Positions 22,642 through 33,288 of a stretch of DNA of 64,000 bases are shown here, piece after piece. The position numbers and the translations under genes are program-made. Position 1 is the stretch's first letter. The number at the start of each line of letters is the position of its first letter. The notes under the pieces are model-generated. The model saw nothing but the letters and a program-made list of their open reading frames with translations. It had not been told where the DNA came from and did not search any database. The stretch comes from Blepharisma japonicum (lineage: Eukaryota > Ciliophora > Heterotrichea > Heterotrichida > Blepharismidae). Where the stretch lies: positions 62,001-126,000 of the forward strand of contig CATKHK010000055.1 of NCBI GenBank assembly GCA_949751835.1, given 5' to 3'.

Positions 22642-23466
22642 ATGGTTAATGAAAGCTGGAGAGCAGGAGCATTTGCAGGAATGACTACAGCGCTAACTTT
22701 GCAGCCATTAGATGTTATAAAAACTCATCTTATCGTAAGCCAACACAAGTCGCATGCAATCATTCAAGGTGTAAAATTAGTTCTAAAAAAATACGGGATG
22801 AAAGGGTTTTGGAGAGGATCAACACCTGCAGTAGGAAGAGCTTTAATGGGCTCTGGGTCATATTTCTTTTTATTAGAAGAATTCAAACGATTACTTGGAA
22901 ATTCATTTACAGTCGCAAATGGGATGTCATCTGGATTTGCAAAAGCCTCAGTAACTACTTTCTGCTTGCCAATGACACTTATTAAAGTAAGAATGGAAGC
23001 CCCAAATTGCCAAGAATATAAAGGCATTTGGCATGCTGCTAAACGTATTTACTCTGAAGAAGGAGTCAGGGGATTCTATCAAGGACTGACTCCTGCATTA
23101 ATCCGAGATGTCCCATATTCCTTCCTTGGGTATGAATTTTATGAATTGTATATAAAGTATTTTTCACAATTAACAGAGCTAGATCGAACTTATAAGGCTA
23201 TCACACTTGCTGCTGGGGTTGCAGCTGGTTTGTCTGCAACTATTCTTACACATCCATTTGATGTCATTAAAACGAGAATTCAGTTTGGAAAGTTTGCAGA
23301 AAATCAAAAATATAGGTACACTGGAGTCATTTTAGGAATTAAAGAAATTTATTATGATGAAGGAATGACTGGATTTTTAAGAGGGATTATGCCAAGGATA
23401 ATAAAACGTATTTTTTCTTTTCCCTTGGTTTGGACGCTTTACGAGCAAATAAAGCTTTCTTATTAA
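22642..23466 (+). CDS. Mitochondrial carrier, probable glycine transporter (SLC25A38/Hem25-like)
   Basis: 274 residues, intronless, ATG to TAA. Three carrier repeats are present: LTLQPLDVIKTHLIV, FCLPMTLIKVRMEA and LTHPFDVIKTRIQF. The closing loops are MKGFWRGSTPAVGRALMGSG, VRGFYQGLTPALIRDVPYSF and MTGFLRGIMPRIIKR followed by PLVWTLYEQIK. The second-repeat signature PxTLIKVRxE, the GLTPxLxRDxPYS loop and the terminal RxxxRxxxxxxxWTxYE pattern fit SLC25A38/Hem25, which supplies glycine for heme synthesis in yeast and vertebrates. The substrate call is by family resemblance only. All four Trp are TGG. Confidence 0.8.
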   Translation: MVNESWRAGAFAGMTTALTLQPLDVIKTHLIVSQHKSHAIIQGVKLVLKKYGMKGFWRGSTPAVGRALMGSGSYFFLLEEFKRLLGNSFTVANGMSSGFAKASVTTFCLPMTLIKVRMEAPNCQEYKGIWHAAKRIYSEEGVRGFYQGLTPALIRDVPYSFLGYEFYELYIKYFSQLTELDRTYKAITLAAGVAAGLSATILTHPFDVIKTRIQFGKFAENQKYRYTGVILGIKEIYYDEGMTGFLRGIMPRIIKRIFSFPLVWTLYEQIKLSY

Positions 23467-23613
23467 GGCAATCATAATTTTAAACTACTTTTAATATAAA
23501 AAAGTTGTTTTATTCTGAAATATTTGTGATTGATTTATGTATTATAACCATTTTTTTTATTCTTACATTATTCAGAGCGAACTTTATTTTTTTTAAATAA
23601 GTGGTTAATTAAA

Positions 23614-24788
23614 TTATGCGGCTGTGAGCTCACTCTTAAGCTGATTGAGTGAATCTCTAATTGAGTTTCTTTCTTCTTCTCTTCTATTTTTCTTTTCTGC
23701 TTTCTTTGCTAAGACTTCTTGTAATTTTTGAAGTTCTTCGCCATAATGCTCATTTATTTCAGCTTCGTGATCATTAAGCTTATTAATTTTCTTATTAAGC
23801 TCTTCTGCCAAAGCTTCGGTTTCTTTTTCGTTTCTCATTTTTATTTCTCTTTCAATTCCATGAACGTCATCAGAAATTTTTTCCTTTTTCTTTTCAAGTA
23901 TAGGAGTTTGAGCCATAGTTTCATTTAACTGCTTTCCAAGCTTATTTCTTTTTGAATTCATTAATTCAGTGTCAGCAATTTCTTTTTCTTTGCCCCTCAC
24001 TGTTTCTTTTAATTTATTCATACTTTCAGTTTCTTGAGGAGTTATGGCAGTACTTTTAATTTCTTGGTCAATTTTATTATTTTCAGCTTGAACATCAACA
24101 CCAGACTGCTTCAGCTTAAGAATTTCAGCTACATTTTCATTGACATCTGATAATTTTTCATTTAATCCTGGTGTTTTTTCTTTTTCATCTTTGATTTTTT
24201 CTCCCAATTCTTTCTTTTTCTTATTTTCCTTCTTTTTATTTTCAATTCTTGCTTCTCCTTCTTTAATCCCTTGTTCCTTATCTGAAATTAGTTTTTCTAA
24301 GCTTGCTACCTCTGCCACCAGTTCCTTTTTTTCTCTTCCACTCCATCATATTTATTTAATTTTTCTTGTGCTTTCTCTTCTTTTTTCTTCAGTTTTTCTA
24401 TTTCTTCAATTCTTGTCTTGATGATTTCTTTATTTTCCTCAATTTTATTTTCCCCTTGAACAATTTCTTGTCTCATGGTTTTTATTGCAATTTTATCAAC
24501 CCTAATTCTGTCGTCGATATCAATTTTTCTATTTTTGACGGTTTGGACTTCAGGTTCTACATCTCCTAATTCACGTTTAAGCTCTTTATGCCTTTTATCA
24601 AGGCCTTCATGAACATGCTTAACTTCTGCCAGTTTTTTCTGATGCTCTGCTTCTTTTATTGCATGCTTCTTTTGTTCCTCTTTCAATTCTTCTTTTTCTT
24701 CTTCTAGTTTATGCTTTTGATGCTTGGTTTTGTCTATTTCTTCTTTAAGGCCATGCATAACAGATTCTTTACTGCCTCCACTGCCCAT
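23614..24788 (-). CDS. Long coiled-coil protein with N-myristoylation signal; one frame break
   Basis: The protein starts MGSGGSKESV (Gly2, Ser6: N-myristoylation consensus). It continues as an almost unbroken Glu/Lys heptad coiled coil for about 390 residues, ending in TAA at 23614-23616. The first part is open from 24788 and would stop at TAG near 24306. The second part is open in another frame from about 24318. The switch falls at a run of seven T on the plus strand (24326-24332). One extra A/T in that run would give a smooth coiled coil (VEEKKKELVAEVASLEKL). A 17-nt GT..AG segment at the same place would also restore frame, but it does not look like the 15-nt introns here. A tract-length error or polymorphism is the simplest reading. 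Confidence 0.75.
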
Positions 24789-24825
24789 ATTTTTATATAT
24801 AAACCATCAAATTTATTTTAGTTAT

Positions 24826-25698
24826 TTACTGCTTATAAACTATGCTCAAATATTCTAACGCCCAAAATGGAAATTTTTCCATGCCAATTTCTTTTATAGC
24901 AGATTCTATAGGATTTTCTGGACTTTTTTGAGGCAGCGGTTTTGGGGTCCAAGGCAGCACTTTAGGGGTTGCTGGGGTATTTATAAAAGATGCTGCTGGA
25001 ACTGTAGGCTTTTCTGCTGATCGTTGTCTGTTTAATGTAGAAATTAAATCATCTTGTGAGCCTTGTGGAGTCTGCACAACACGAGATTGTTTAAATGAGT
25101 CTGCCTTAGTTTTGCTTAACTGTCCTGTGCCAATTGTGACTGGTTTTATATTGCTTATAACCGGTCTTTCGATTTCTTCAAAAGACTGTTGTGAATCTGG
25201 TGCGTCTGACATAAAAGAAGAAGACACATTTTTATGTCCAAATTGATCAGACGGCTCACATGGGATTTGCTTGGCTTTTTCTTTAATACTCATATAGTGT
25301 AATAGATGAAGGAAATCTGAGATCCTTGGATTTCGCTCAATTGGGATTGTTGGGAATGATTTTTCTGTGCATGCGTTTGAGATAATTTTTACCTTTTTTA
25401 TATTGAAAACAAGCTTGGGTTCTAAGTCAAGGCTCCAATGGCAGACTTTTATAATTGAAAGTCTTGGAATTTCAAGAGGTGGCTGGACGTGTACTCATGC
25501 GGTGTAAAAGCCGTCTGATATGTATTCGCCAGAATAAAACACATTAAATGGAATTGTGCAAGGATCGTCAGCAGGTAAGGAAGCGTCTAGGAGAGGGTTT
25601 TCTTCAACTTCAAATGGAGCATATGAAGGGGCTTTTGATAATTTCTTGATTTCTATGTAGCGAGAGACTAAAATTGGTAGTGTAGAGTATGATTTCAT
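24826..25698 (-). CDS. Hypothetical protein, structured N-terminus and disordered C-terminus
   Basis: 290 residues, ATG at 25696-25698, TAA at 24826-24828, reading TGA at 25495-25497 as Trp. The first 130 residues look globular with beta-strand character (FYSGEYISDGFYTAWVHVQP, PKLVFNIKKVKIIS). The middle is Ser/Gln/Pro-rich and probably disordered (FMSDAPDSQQSFEE, TPATPKVLPWTPKPLPQK). The protein ends in a short helix, AIKEIGMEKFPFWALEYL. I recognise no family. It lies 37 bp upstream of the coiled-coil gene on the same strand. Confidence 0.7.
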
Positions 25699-25851
25699 AA
25701 TTTATTATATTTTTCCTTGATATTAAGAATAATTAATTATTGTGATTTGTTGAAATTTAAAATTGAATAAAATCTAAACCTTAAAATGTACAATTAAAAG
25801 AAAATAAATTAATTAATAATTTTTTAATACTCAATTTTCGAATAAATAAGG

Positions 25852-26841
25852 ATGTCATTTTCAGCACATATGTCAAACACCGGATCTAGGATGAATTATC
25901 AAAACCCATTAGATACCTCCACATCAAAAGCTCGCACACCTTCACCAGGCAGAGATTATACATCCCTCTTAAATGAATCCCCTACAAATAAATTCTATCC
26001 AGAATTAATATCAGACGAAGATTATAATGGAAAATACGCTCATATTGCAACAAATAAAGACACCGAAGTAAAACACACACTTAAATCCCTTGAAACTGAA
26101 ATCCAAGAAATGGAAAAAGAGCTAAATAAAGTAAGAGCTGAAAGGAATTATTTTAGTGCCCAATTAGAAATCTTACAAAAAGAAAAAGAAATGCACATTG
26201 AGAACCATGCAAAAGAAAAATTCACTTGGGAAAAAGAAATTAGGGATATTCAAACAAGAATGAATAATGAAAGAAAGCAGCTTAAAGAAGAAAATTTTGC
26301 AGTTACGAAGCAGCTTCAAGAAATGCAGCAAGCGTTTAAAGAGCTGAAGCAGAAAAAAGAGCTCCAAGCAGAGTCATTTAAGAAAAAAATTGAAGAGAAT
26401 GAACAAATCTATATTCAATCCTTAAGGAAAAAAGAAAGCCAGCTATTTTCATTAAAATTGCAAATGGATGGCCATAGGGTTGCATCAACTACAATTGCAA
26501 GCCCAAAATCTGAATTCAGGTCTAAGCGTGCATCTCCAAAAGAGAAAAAAAGAAAATCCCTTAAAAGAAGCTTAAGGATGCCTTCTCCAAAGTTATCTCA
26601 CGAAAGAAATAAAAATTCACATTTAGATGAAATAAGCCATATGATCGTCACACTAGAAAAAGAGCAAGCTGAATTTAAACAAAAAATCAAGGAATTAGAA
26701 TTTAATGGGACTTATGAGAGAGATAAGAAAAAAATTTTAGATTTAATTAAAAGAAATGAAGAAAGGCTGAGTGAAGCTAAAGCTATTCAAGAAGAAATGA
26801 TAAAAGAGAGATTTTCAAATGGCGGGATGACCTTTAGATAA
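25852..26841 (+). CDS. Coiled-coil protein
   Basis: 329 residues, ATG 25852 to TAA 26841, no Trp by TGA. A disordered leader of about 70 residues (Ser/Thr/Pro, including KARTPSPGRDY) precedes a coiled coil from about 75 to 215 (ETEIQEMEKELNKVRAERNY). A basic Ser/Pro linker (SKRASPKEKKRKSLKRS) follows, then a second coiled coil near the C-terminus. The TPSP and SPK sites could be phosphorylated. It is likely cytoskeletal, but no family is recognised. Confidence 0.78.
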   Translation: MSFSAHMSNTGSRMNYQNPLDTSTSKARTPSPGRDYTSLLNESPTNKFYPELISDEDYNGKYAHIATNKDTEVKHTLKSLETEIQEMEKELNKVRAERNYFSAQLEILQKEKEMHIENHAKEKFTWEKEIRDIQTRMNNERKQLKEENFAVTKQLQEMQQAFKELKQKKELQAESFKKKIEENEQIYIQSLRKKESQLFSLKLQMDGHRVASTTIASPKSEFRSKRASPKEKKRKSLKRSLRMPSPKLSHERNKNSHLDEISHMIVTLEKEQAEFKQKIKELEFNGTYERDKKKILDLIKRNEERLSEAKAIQEEMIKERFSNGGMTFR

Positions 26842-26956
26842 AATCAGAAGAGACATAATTTAATTAAGATAATTCGTTCAATGTGATAGTTGATTAATTA
26901 ATATATATTTTTTATTTTATAAATATTGGCAGTTAATTATTATAATATAAAAATCT

Positions 26957-28048
26957 CTAAATAAATCCTAAAATAATAAAAGTAACAATCTTCTCAATCC
27001 CTGAATCCATATTGTTATAATTATTGATAATATCTTCAATAGAAGGGAAAAACACGTCCATAGTGCATGTCTCTGTGTTATAAAGTATTGGATAATTCGA
27101 TGCATATACATCAAAATAAGCTAGCTCATCCAAATCGTCTTTATTCCAATAATTTTTCATGCAATTATGGCTGTTTCTTGAAACTGTGTTGCAATTTAAT
27201 GACTGATCACTATCAATTCACTTTTTAAGGATTTTAAAGTATCTTTTTCATAAAGGATCTCCCAAGAACAAAGGACAATAGCTTTGGCCATTGGGATTAT
27301 ATCCACAAGTACATTGCTGGGCAAATACTAATTTATCGTTTCCAAAAGCTTGGCTCACACATTGTGAATTGCTTGAGCACTCCACCGGAATGCTAGCACT
27401 CGAAGTCGGAATAGGGTAGCACATGCTTTTTCCAGCATAATTTAAACAAAACCCAGAGTCACATACTAAATTAATCCCTCCGTTAGCTTTACATCCTAAA
27501 TCCACTGTATAATTTCTCATTGTAAAATAAGGAACACATACATTTAAGCTTGAATCAGTTAAAGAATTAACTACGCATCCGCCAGTATTCGAGCATTGAT
27601 AATCATTAAAACATCCTACCCTTCCTAAAGCAATTTGAGACTTACATGTTTCATTGCAATATAATCCTACATCACATTCCTCATGATAAGTACAATTTTC
27701 ATTTTTTTCGAAGCCTTTGCATATACCGTCAATGCAGCTATTTCCTTCAAAGCAGTCATCATCAAAATGACACTCTTCACCAGGGAGAAAAGTATGCGGA
27801 ACATGGGTATCGTTTACATGAACACAATAGCCATAGTGAGTTTCAGAAACTGTAGATGCATCACAATAATATTCAGAATTGCCACAGCTTCGAGAGTAAT
27901 AAGTGAAATTTTCAAAATAAACGCAAGTAGACTCGCTTGGGAAATTGATGGAATCTGACTTGCATAGATATTGTGGACAGGTTTTTGAGACTGAAATTTC
28001 TGAAAAAACTAGCGAAATGGCAAAACTGGCAAATATAAGTAACTTCAT
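26957..28048 (-). CDS. Secreted or GPI-anchored cysteine-rich protein
   Basis: 363 residues, ATG 28046-28048, TAG at 26957-26959, with TGA codons at 27248 and 27218 read as Trp. The signal peptide is MKLLIFASFAISLVFS. The mature part contains about 30 Cys in spaced pairs, including a Dickkopf-like stretch GEECHFDDDCFEGNSCIDGI followed by GLYCNETC, with several N-glycosylation sequons (NFT, NDT, NCT, NET, NYT). The last 17 residues (IEKIVTFIILGFI at the end) are hydrophobic with no cytosolic tail, fitting a GPI-anchor signal. It is probably a cell-surface protein; the ligand is unknown. Cysteine-rich surface proteins of this kind are common in ciliates. Confidence 0.82.
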
Positions 28049-28160
28049 GGGTAGCCTATTTAATTATAATAATTATAAATTTAATAAAATTGATATTAAA
28101 TAATTGTAAAAGATAACAGGGGTTTAGTTGCAACTATCATATTATTATATCTTGTGAATA

Positions 28161-29114
28161 TTACCATTCCAGGAAAGGATCATCTCTTGGACTTATAGAG
28201 CTTGTTTGGGTCGCTGAATCAGGATAATGTGAAAAATTTGAGGTATCATCTGGAGAATGTACAAAAGGTCTATATGGCATCTCAATTTCTCTTTGCCTCA
28301 GCTTATATCAATCAATAGATGCAAACCATTTATGATTTTTAATATCATTGACTCCTCCTCTCATATTTCCATATCTTTTTGTTAGATCTGCAACCAACAA
28401 ATGCTTCACTAGGCTTTTGGCGCCTTTGTCAAATCCTCTTGGAAACTTTATTTTGCCTTTTAAAATTTTTTGATAAACAGCCATTGGGTCTTCGTCATTA
28501 AAAGGATCAATTCCAGCTGACATTTCATAAATAATTATCCCTAATGTCCATCAATCAACTGGCTTCCCGTGGCCTTTATTAAGCAAAATTTCAGGAGCAA
28601 AGTACTCAGGGGTTCCGCAAAGAGTGTATGTGCGTCCTTCTACTACTTTGGAAAACCCAAAATCAGTAAGTTTTAAATAGCCATCTGCTGCGATAAGGAG
28701 ATTTTCTGGCTTTAAGTCTCTATACACTATATTTAAGGAGTGTAAATATTCAATCATTAAGGTCATCTGTGCTGCATAGAATCGTGTTTGCACGTTATCA
28801 ATTTTGCCTAAATTTCGGAGGTAGCTAAATAATTCGCCTCCAGGGACATATTCAAGGGCGAAGTAAAGATAACGATCATCTTGAGTAAATCCTAATAAAT
28901 TGACTAAAAATGGATGATTAATCATTTGCAAAATTGAATGCTCAGAGATTACATGGTCAACTTGTTTATGGCGAATTATTTCGAGTTTTTTTAATATCTT
29001 CAATGCTATAAATTGATTTCTATCTCTCATGTAGGCTAAGCGAACCCTTCCGTATGTCCCCGTCCCGAGAGTTTGAAGTATTTCTATATGATCTAAAGAA
29101 AGTCTATTGGCCAT
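28161..29114 (-). CDS. cAMP-dependent protein kinase catalytic subunit (AGC kinase)
   Basis: 317 residues, ATG 29112-29114, TAA at 28161-28163, Trp by TGA at several places including the first W of VDWW. A complete AGC kinase is visible: Gly loop GTGTYGRVR, VAIK-type Lys in FIALKILKK, catalytic loop YRDLKPENLL, DFG, activation segment TYTLCGTPEYFAPEI, then WWTLGIIIYEM. The C-terminal kinase tail DLTKRYGNMRGGVNDIKNHK..WF is nearly diagnostic for PKA-C, followed by DDTSNF and a hydrophobic-motif-like end DDPFLEW. It is short at the N-terminus (no myristoylated A-helix). The start is 81 bp from the divergent IQ-motif gene; a cyclic-nucleotide-binding protein lies 1 kb away. Confidence 0.92.
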
Positions 29115-29195
29115 TTTAAGTTATTTTTACACTATCATAATTACCAATACAAATGATAATGTTCACAATTTCCATATCTTTGCTTAGCATATTTA

Positions 29196-30104
29196 ATGTC
29201 GGTTGTAAATCAATCACTTTTAAGTCCACCGTTATGATCTGCAGGCAAAAGAAGCTCATCAATCGAGTCTGTGAGGTCTGACTTTCGAAATTTTCATCAT
29301 AGACTTATAAATAGGTCAGTACAGCTGCTCTTGAATAAGAGAAGTAGCTTAATTTCAAATGAAATTAAATTGAAAAAGCTTAAAGAAAAAGAAGAAATCA
29401 TTAATAGAAAATTACAAAAAAGGCAGGAAAAAGATATTTTGGCTAAGCATATCGAAAATGTTTTGGGAATAAAATTATCAAGAATATTCGTAAAAACTTC
29501 GAGCATTGGTGAAATTTGAGATAAAGGCTATATGATTTTTCAAATGAAAAGAAAGTACAGAGCTGTAAAATATATCTCGAATTGGTGGAAAAAGACTATA
29601 ATTAACCGAAAAATAAGAGAAATTAACCTGAAAAATCATATGGCTGCAAGTTTTATACAGCAAAATTGAAAGAAATTTAAAGAACAGAAGCTTCTAAAAT
29701 GCATATTTGATGCAAAAAACAAGGCTGCAATTACAATTCAACGAATTTACAGGGGATATAAAATAAGGTCAGAGTATAATACTATCATTTTGAAAATTCA
29801 TATGAAAACGATATTTCAGTATTTCGAAATTAAAAAAGAATCTTTAAGAGCCAAAGCTTTTGAGTCACTACAACAAATATGAATAAAATTCAAAGCAAAA
29901 TCTTTTTTTCTCAAAAAATATAATCCACTACGATTAAAACCAAAAACAAATTCATATATGGGTAATAAAGAAATTAATATATTTCATCCAGCAGAAAGCC
30001 TTACTCCAGTTCCACCAATAAGGAAAAGTGTAAGGCATTACACGTTCCCCAAGCGGAATTATGTTCCTAAACCTACTTCACAGCATGGAAAGCACTCCCC
30101 ATAA
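29196..30104 (+). CDS. IQ-motif protein
   Basis: 302 residues from ATG 29196 (MSVVNQSLLSPPLW) to TAA 30104. Trp is encoded by TGA at 29235, 29517, 29667 and 29880 among others. The N-terminus is Ser-rich, followed by a basic helix. A clear IQ motif, AAITIQRIYRGYKIRSEY, sits near residue 185 and a weaker one (ASFIQQNWKKFKEQK) just before it. These bind calmodulin or centrin-type light chains. The C-terminus is a Pro/Lys-rich tail (TPVPPIRKSVRHY). Proteins of this type are frequent in ciliate cortex, centrin networks and basal bodies. The exact role is unknown. Confidence 0.8.
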
Positions 30105-30180
30105 TTTTTCCAAAAAAATTTTTGGATTTTGATTTAATTCCACTCCTAATAAAATTTAATAAAAAATTGTTTCTCTTCAC

Positions 30181-31872
30181 ATGGATGAGCCTCAAACTGA
30201 AACAAATATATCAAAAGACAATCAGTCCTGAATCAGTGACATTAAAACTATTCTTGAAAAATCTCCAGAGTCAAGAACAACTGAAGATATAGACAAAATC
30301 ATGGGTTTCACTGAAAATGTGAAATTTTTTAAATCATTAACTGAGGGTGCCTCAAGCATAATACACCGGGAATGCTGCTTGTGCATGTCATATGAATTTT
30401 ACCCAGCAAATGAATATGTTTTTCATCATGGAGACAAAGGAAATAAATTCTATATTCTCTTATTTGGTAGTGTTGGAGTGCAAGTTCCTGTTAAGAATGC
30501 AGAAACAGAACAATATGACTATCAAGAGGTTCTTATTTTAAAAGACGGAGCTAGCTTTGGGGAACTTGCATTATTAGAGAGAAAACCGAGAGCGGCTTCA
30601 ATTCATTGTAAAGAGGATTCTCATTTTGCGGTTCTTGATAAAATAAATTATCAAAGAATTTTATCAAAATTGATGAATGAAAAAAAGCAGGAAATTGTGA
30701 ATTATTTAAAAACTTTACCAATTTTTCATAGGTGAACAAGAGGATCTCTTACTAAATTAAGCTTTTTCTTTGAGGAAAAATCTTTTTATAGAAAGCATAT
30801 TATATATAGGGAAGGAGAAGACGCTAAAGAAGTCTATTTAATAAGAGAAGGAGAGTTTCAATTTATTAAAAAAATTCCAATAGATCAAGATCATTCAAAC
30901 GAAAAAAAATTCCGAAGAATTTTAATACCTAAAAAAGCCCAACAACATCGAGCAGAAGTTGCGATTTTGGGCAAGGGAGAATTTTTTGGAGAAGAAGAAG
31001 TTATAAATGGAACCAAGAGAAACACTACCTGCGTTTGCTACTCTTTGCAAGCTACAGTACTTGCAATATCTGCAATAGATTTTGTCAGGAGGGTCACAAG
31101 TGAAGATTCCTGGAAAATTATTAAAAATAGAAATGAAATTAAAACTGGCTACAGAACCAAACAAATACAAAATATCACTGAAGAAGTAACACAATTTATT
31201 ATCTCACCTAAAAAGCTTGAGGAAGAAACCTCAAGAAGTCCATCCAAAGAAGAGATTTCGCCATTGTCAAGAACAAATTTTCGAAAAATGTATGACAATG
31301 TAAAGAATTCATTTTTATTTAAAACTACTGAAAAAGAGCTGATAAAAAGAGAAAAATCGGCACCGCCAGTTAAAAATGATAAAAATGAGCCAATTATTCA
31401 AGAATTTAAGCTAAATTTGCAAAAAACTACAAATATTTCGAGACCTGAGTCAAGTTCATTGGCGAACACATTGAGGGCTTTACAAAGCCAAAGAAATAAT
31501 AGAAACTTTATAGATATGGCGGCTTTTAATTTGGAAGACAAACAATTTCGTCTTAAGAGAAGGCCGGCAAGTTCTTCTCAGCGGCCATGCTGCTCAGAAG
31601 TATTACAATATGACACAACAATAGATGTGACTTTTCATAAGAAAACTCCACCTCAATCTCCTAAGAAAAATGCTTCCCTGTCAATAAATAGGAAACTTCG
31701 AGGAAGCTTAGCTGAAAATTCAATCAGCATTTTTTCTCTGAACTCATTTCCAATCTACGACACTTTATGAGACCCACAAAAGGTTTTCAGTAAGCGAAGA
31801 AACAGCCACAGTAGCAATGCTGCTAAGCGAATAAGACCACCAAATAAAACACTGTCGCATTTTTGGAAATAA
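30181..31872 (+). CDS. Protein with two cyclic-nucleotide-binding domains
   Basis: 563 residues from ATG 30181 to TAA 31872, reading TGA at 30229, 30733 and 31768 as Trp. CNB-A (about residues 45-170) has the beta-roll start FYPANEYVFHHGDKGNKFYI and a good phosphate-binding cassette, FGELALLERKPRAASI, with the Glu and Arg that hold the cyclic phosphate. CNB-B (about 190-320) keeps IYREGEDAKEVYLIREGEF, but its cassette FFGEEEVINGTKRNTT is weaker. The remaining 240 residues are basic and disordered. There is no recognisable dimerisation/docking helix or classic inhibitor site N-terminal to CNB-A, so it is not a standard PKA regulatory subunit. It is closer to CNBD2-like or free cNMP sensors. 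Confidence 0.85.
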
Positions 31873-31984
31873 TTTCATAAATTATATTATAAGTTTTTTT
31901 GGATTGGTCAATTTAGTTTCTTCATAATTATTTCATTTTATAAAAAAAACGTATTTGAGGCTCAGGTAATATTTAAGTAAAATA

Positions 31985-33226
31985 ATGAATAGACAAAAAT
32001 CTGCAGCGTCTTTATCATCACTTAATTATTCATCATATCAAAGCTCCAAGCCTACAAACACTTCAATTACTTCTATTAAGCCACAATTAATAAAACCTTC
32101 GCCTTATTCAGAACCCAATCCAAATCCTAAAACAAATCAAATTCGGAAGAAAGAAAGCTCTCCAATTCAAATGCGCCACAGCTCCCCAGGACTGAAAAAA
32201 TCATCTTCAAATTCATCATTTCAAACAAATCCTTCTTCTAAACCAAAAAATCAGACTTTTTCACATTCAAATTTATTTGCATCTATTGAAAATAACCACT
32301 CAAGCCCTACAAATGCATCAAAAAACCTAGTAAAAAGTACGAATTTTTCTTATAATAACACAGTAAATGCTGCTCAAAGCAATCCTTATAAAGAAACTAG
32401 TCAATACCAATCAAGAGTTAGCACAGCTTCAACTGAAATACAAATTCTTGAAGGGAGGCTCAGTCAAAAACTAAGAGAGCTTTCTCAAAAAGGCTCAGAA
32501 AGAATACCAGATAAATTAGAAATATTTAGGGATTTATTCCAAGAAATTATACAAAAAGACACAATATATAGTCCACTTCTATCAAAAATAAGGGATGCAT
32601 ATGATGAAGTAATTGAAGAAAACCATGAGAAAATGGCTAATGATATAAACTTACGGCTAAATGAGCTAAATGGAAGACTAAGTCAATGCATTGAAGAAAA
32701 GAGGATATTAGAAAAAAGAATAGAAAAGATTTCTAAAGAAAAATACGAAATGGAAATTATGCTAGAAGAATGCAATATTCAAAATAACCGTCTAAAAGAC
32801 AAGTTGCAAAAATCTTCAAAAAAGCCTTACCCTGATTTTGATGAAAAAAGTGTTGGGTTAATTATAGATGAGAATAAATCACTATCAAAAATATGCAAAA
32901 AACAGAAAAACGAGATTGATAGTTATAAGTATAAGGAAAAGCAGCTGCTGAAATTGATACTTGCGCTGAAGAAAAAAGGGTATCCAGTTGAAGAAATATA
33001 TGATAGAGAAGTGCAGAAATCGAAATATGAAATGTATAAAAATGAAGAAAGCAGTGAGCTAGGAGAAGAGTCTGAAGATGAGCAGCTTGTAAGTGGTAGA
33101 CCTAAAGATGTGCCGCGACCAAGGATCGTCCCGAAACTTAATTTAAATGAAGTAAAGCCAGACACACCATCAAGTTATGGTGATTCTAATGAATCATCGC
33201 CTGTTTCCAACGTACAATCAATATAA
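31985..33226 (+). CDS. Coiled-coil protein with TSNAXIP1-type N-terminal domain
   Basis: 413 residues, ATG 31985 to TAA 33226. The first 140 residues are Ser/Asn/Pro-rich and disordered. At about 150-215 the sequence IQILEGRLSQKLRELSQKGS, then DKLEIFRDLFQEIIQ and YSPLLSKIRDAYDEVIEE, resembles the TSNAXIP1 N-terminal domain (pattern LE.YR..F...I....Y.PLLS.IK..Y). A coiled coil follows. The tail is acidic then Pro-rich. TSNAXIP1-type proteins are linked to sperm and ciliated cells in animals. A ciliary role is an inference. Confidence 0.72.
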   Translation: MNRQKSAASLSSLNYSSYQSSKPTNTSITSIKPQLIKPSPYSEPNPNPKTNQIRKKESSPIQMRHSSPGLKKSSSNSSFQTNPSSKPKNQTFSHSNLFASIENNHSSPTNASKNLVKSTNFSYNNTVNAAQSNPYKETSQYQSRVSTASTEIQILEGRLSQKLRELSQKGSERIPDKLEIFRDLFQEIIQKDTIYSPLLSKIRDAYDEVIEENHEKMANDINLRLNELNGRLSQCIEEKRILEKRIEKISKEKYEMEIMLEECNIQNNRLKDKLQKSSKKPYPDFDEKSVGLIIDENKSLSKICKKQKNEIDSYKYKEKQLLKLILALKKKGYPVEEIYDREVQKSKYEMYKNEESSELGEESEDEQLVSGRPKDVPRPRIVPKLNLNEVKPDTPSSYGDSNESSPVSNVQSI

Positions 33227-33288
33227 GCTTAATATCATTTTTTATGATACGCAATATTTTTTAAATTTATAAAATGCTTTTTGTTGAT

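Noticed and set aside
24306-24330. A 17-nt GT..AG intron in the coiled-coil gene
   Set aside because: It would restore frame, but it lacks the GTAA start, the TAG end and the position-10 adenine seen in all seven 15-nt introns. A one-base homopolymer difference is simpler.
31540-31600. RRPAS in the two-CNB protein as a PKA pseudosubstrate site
   Set aside because: It lies C-terminal to both CNB domains, has no hydrophobic residue after it, and the protein has no docking domain.
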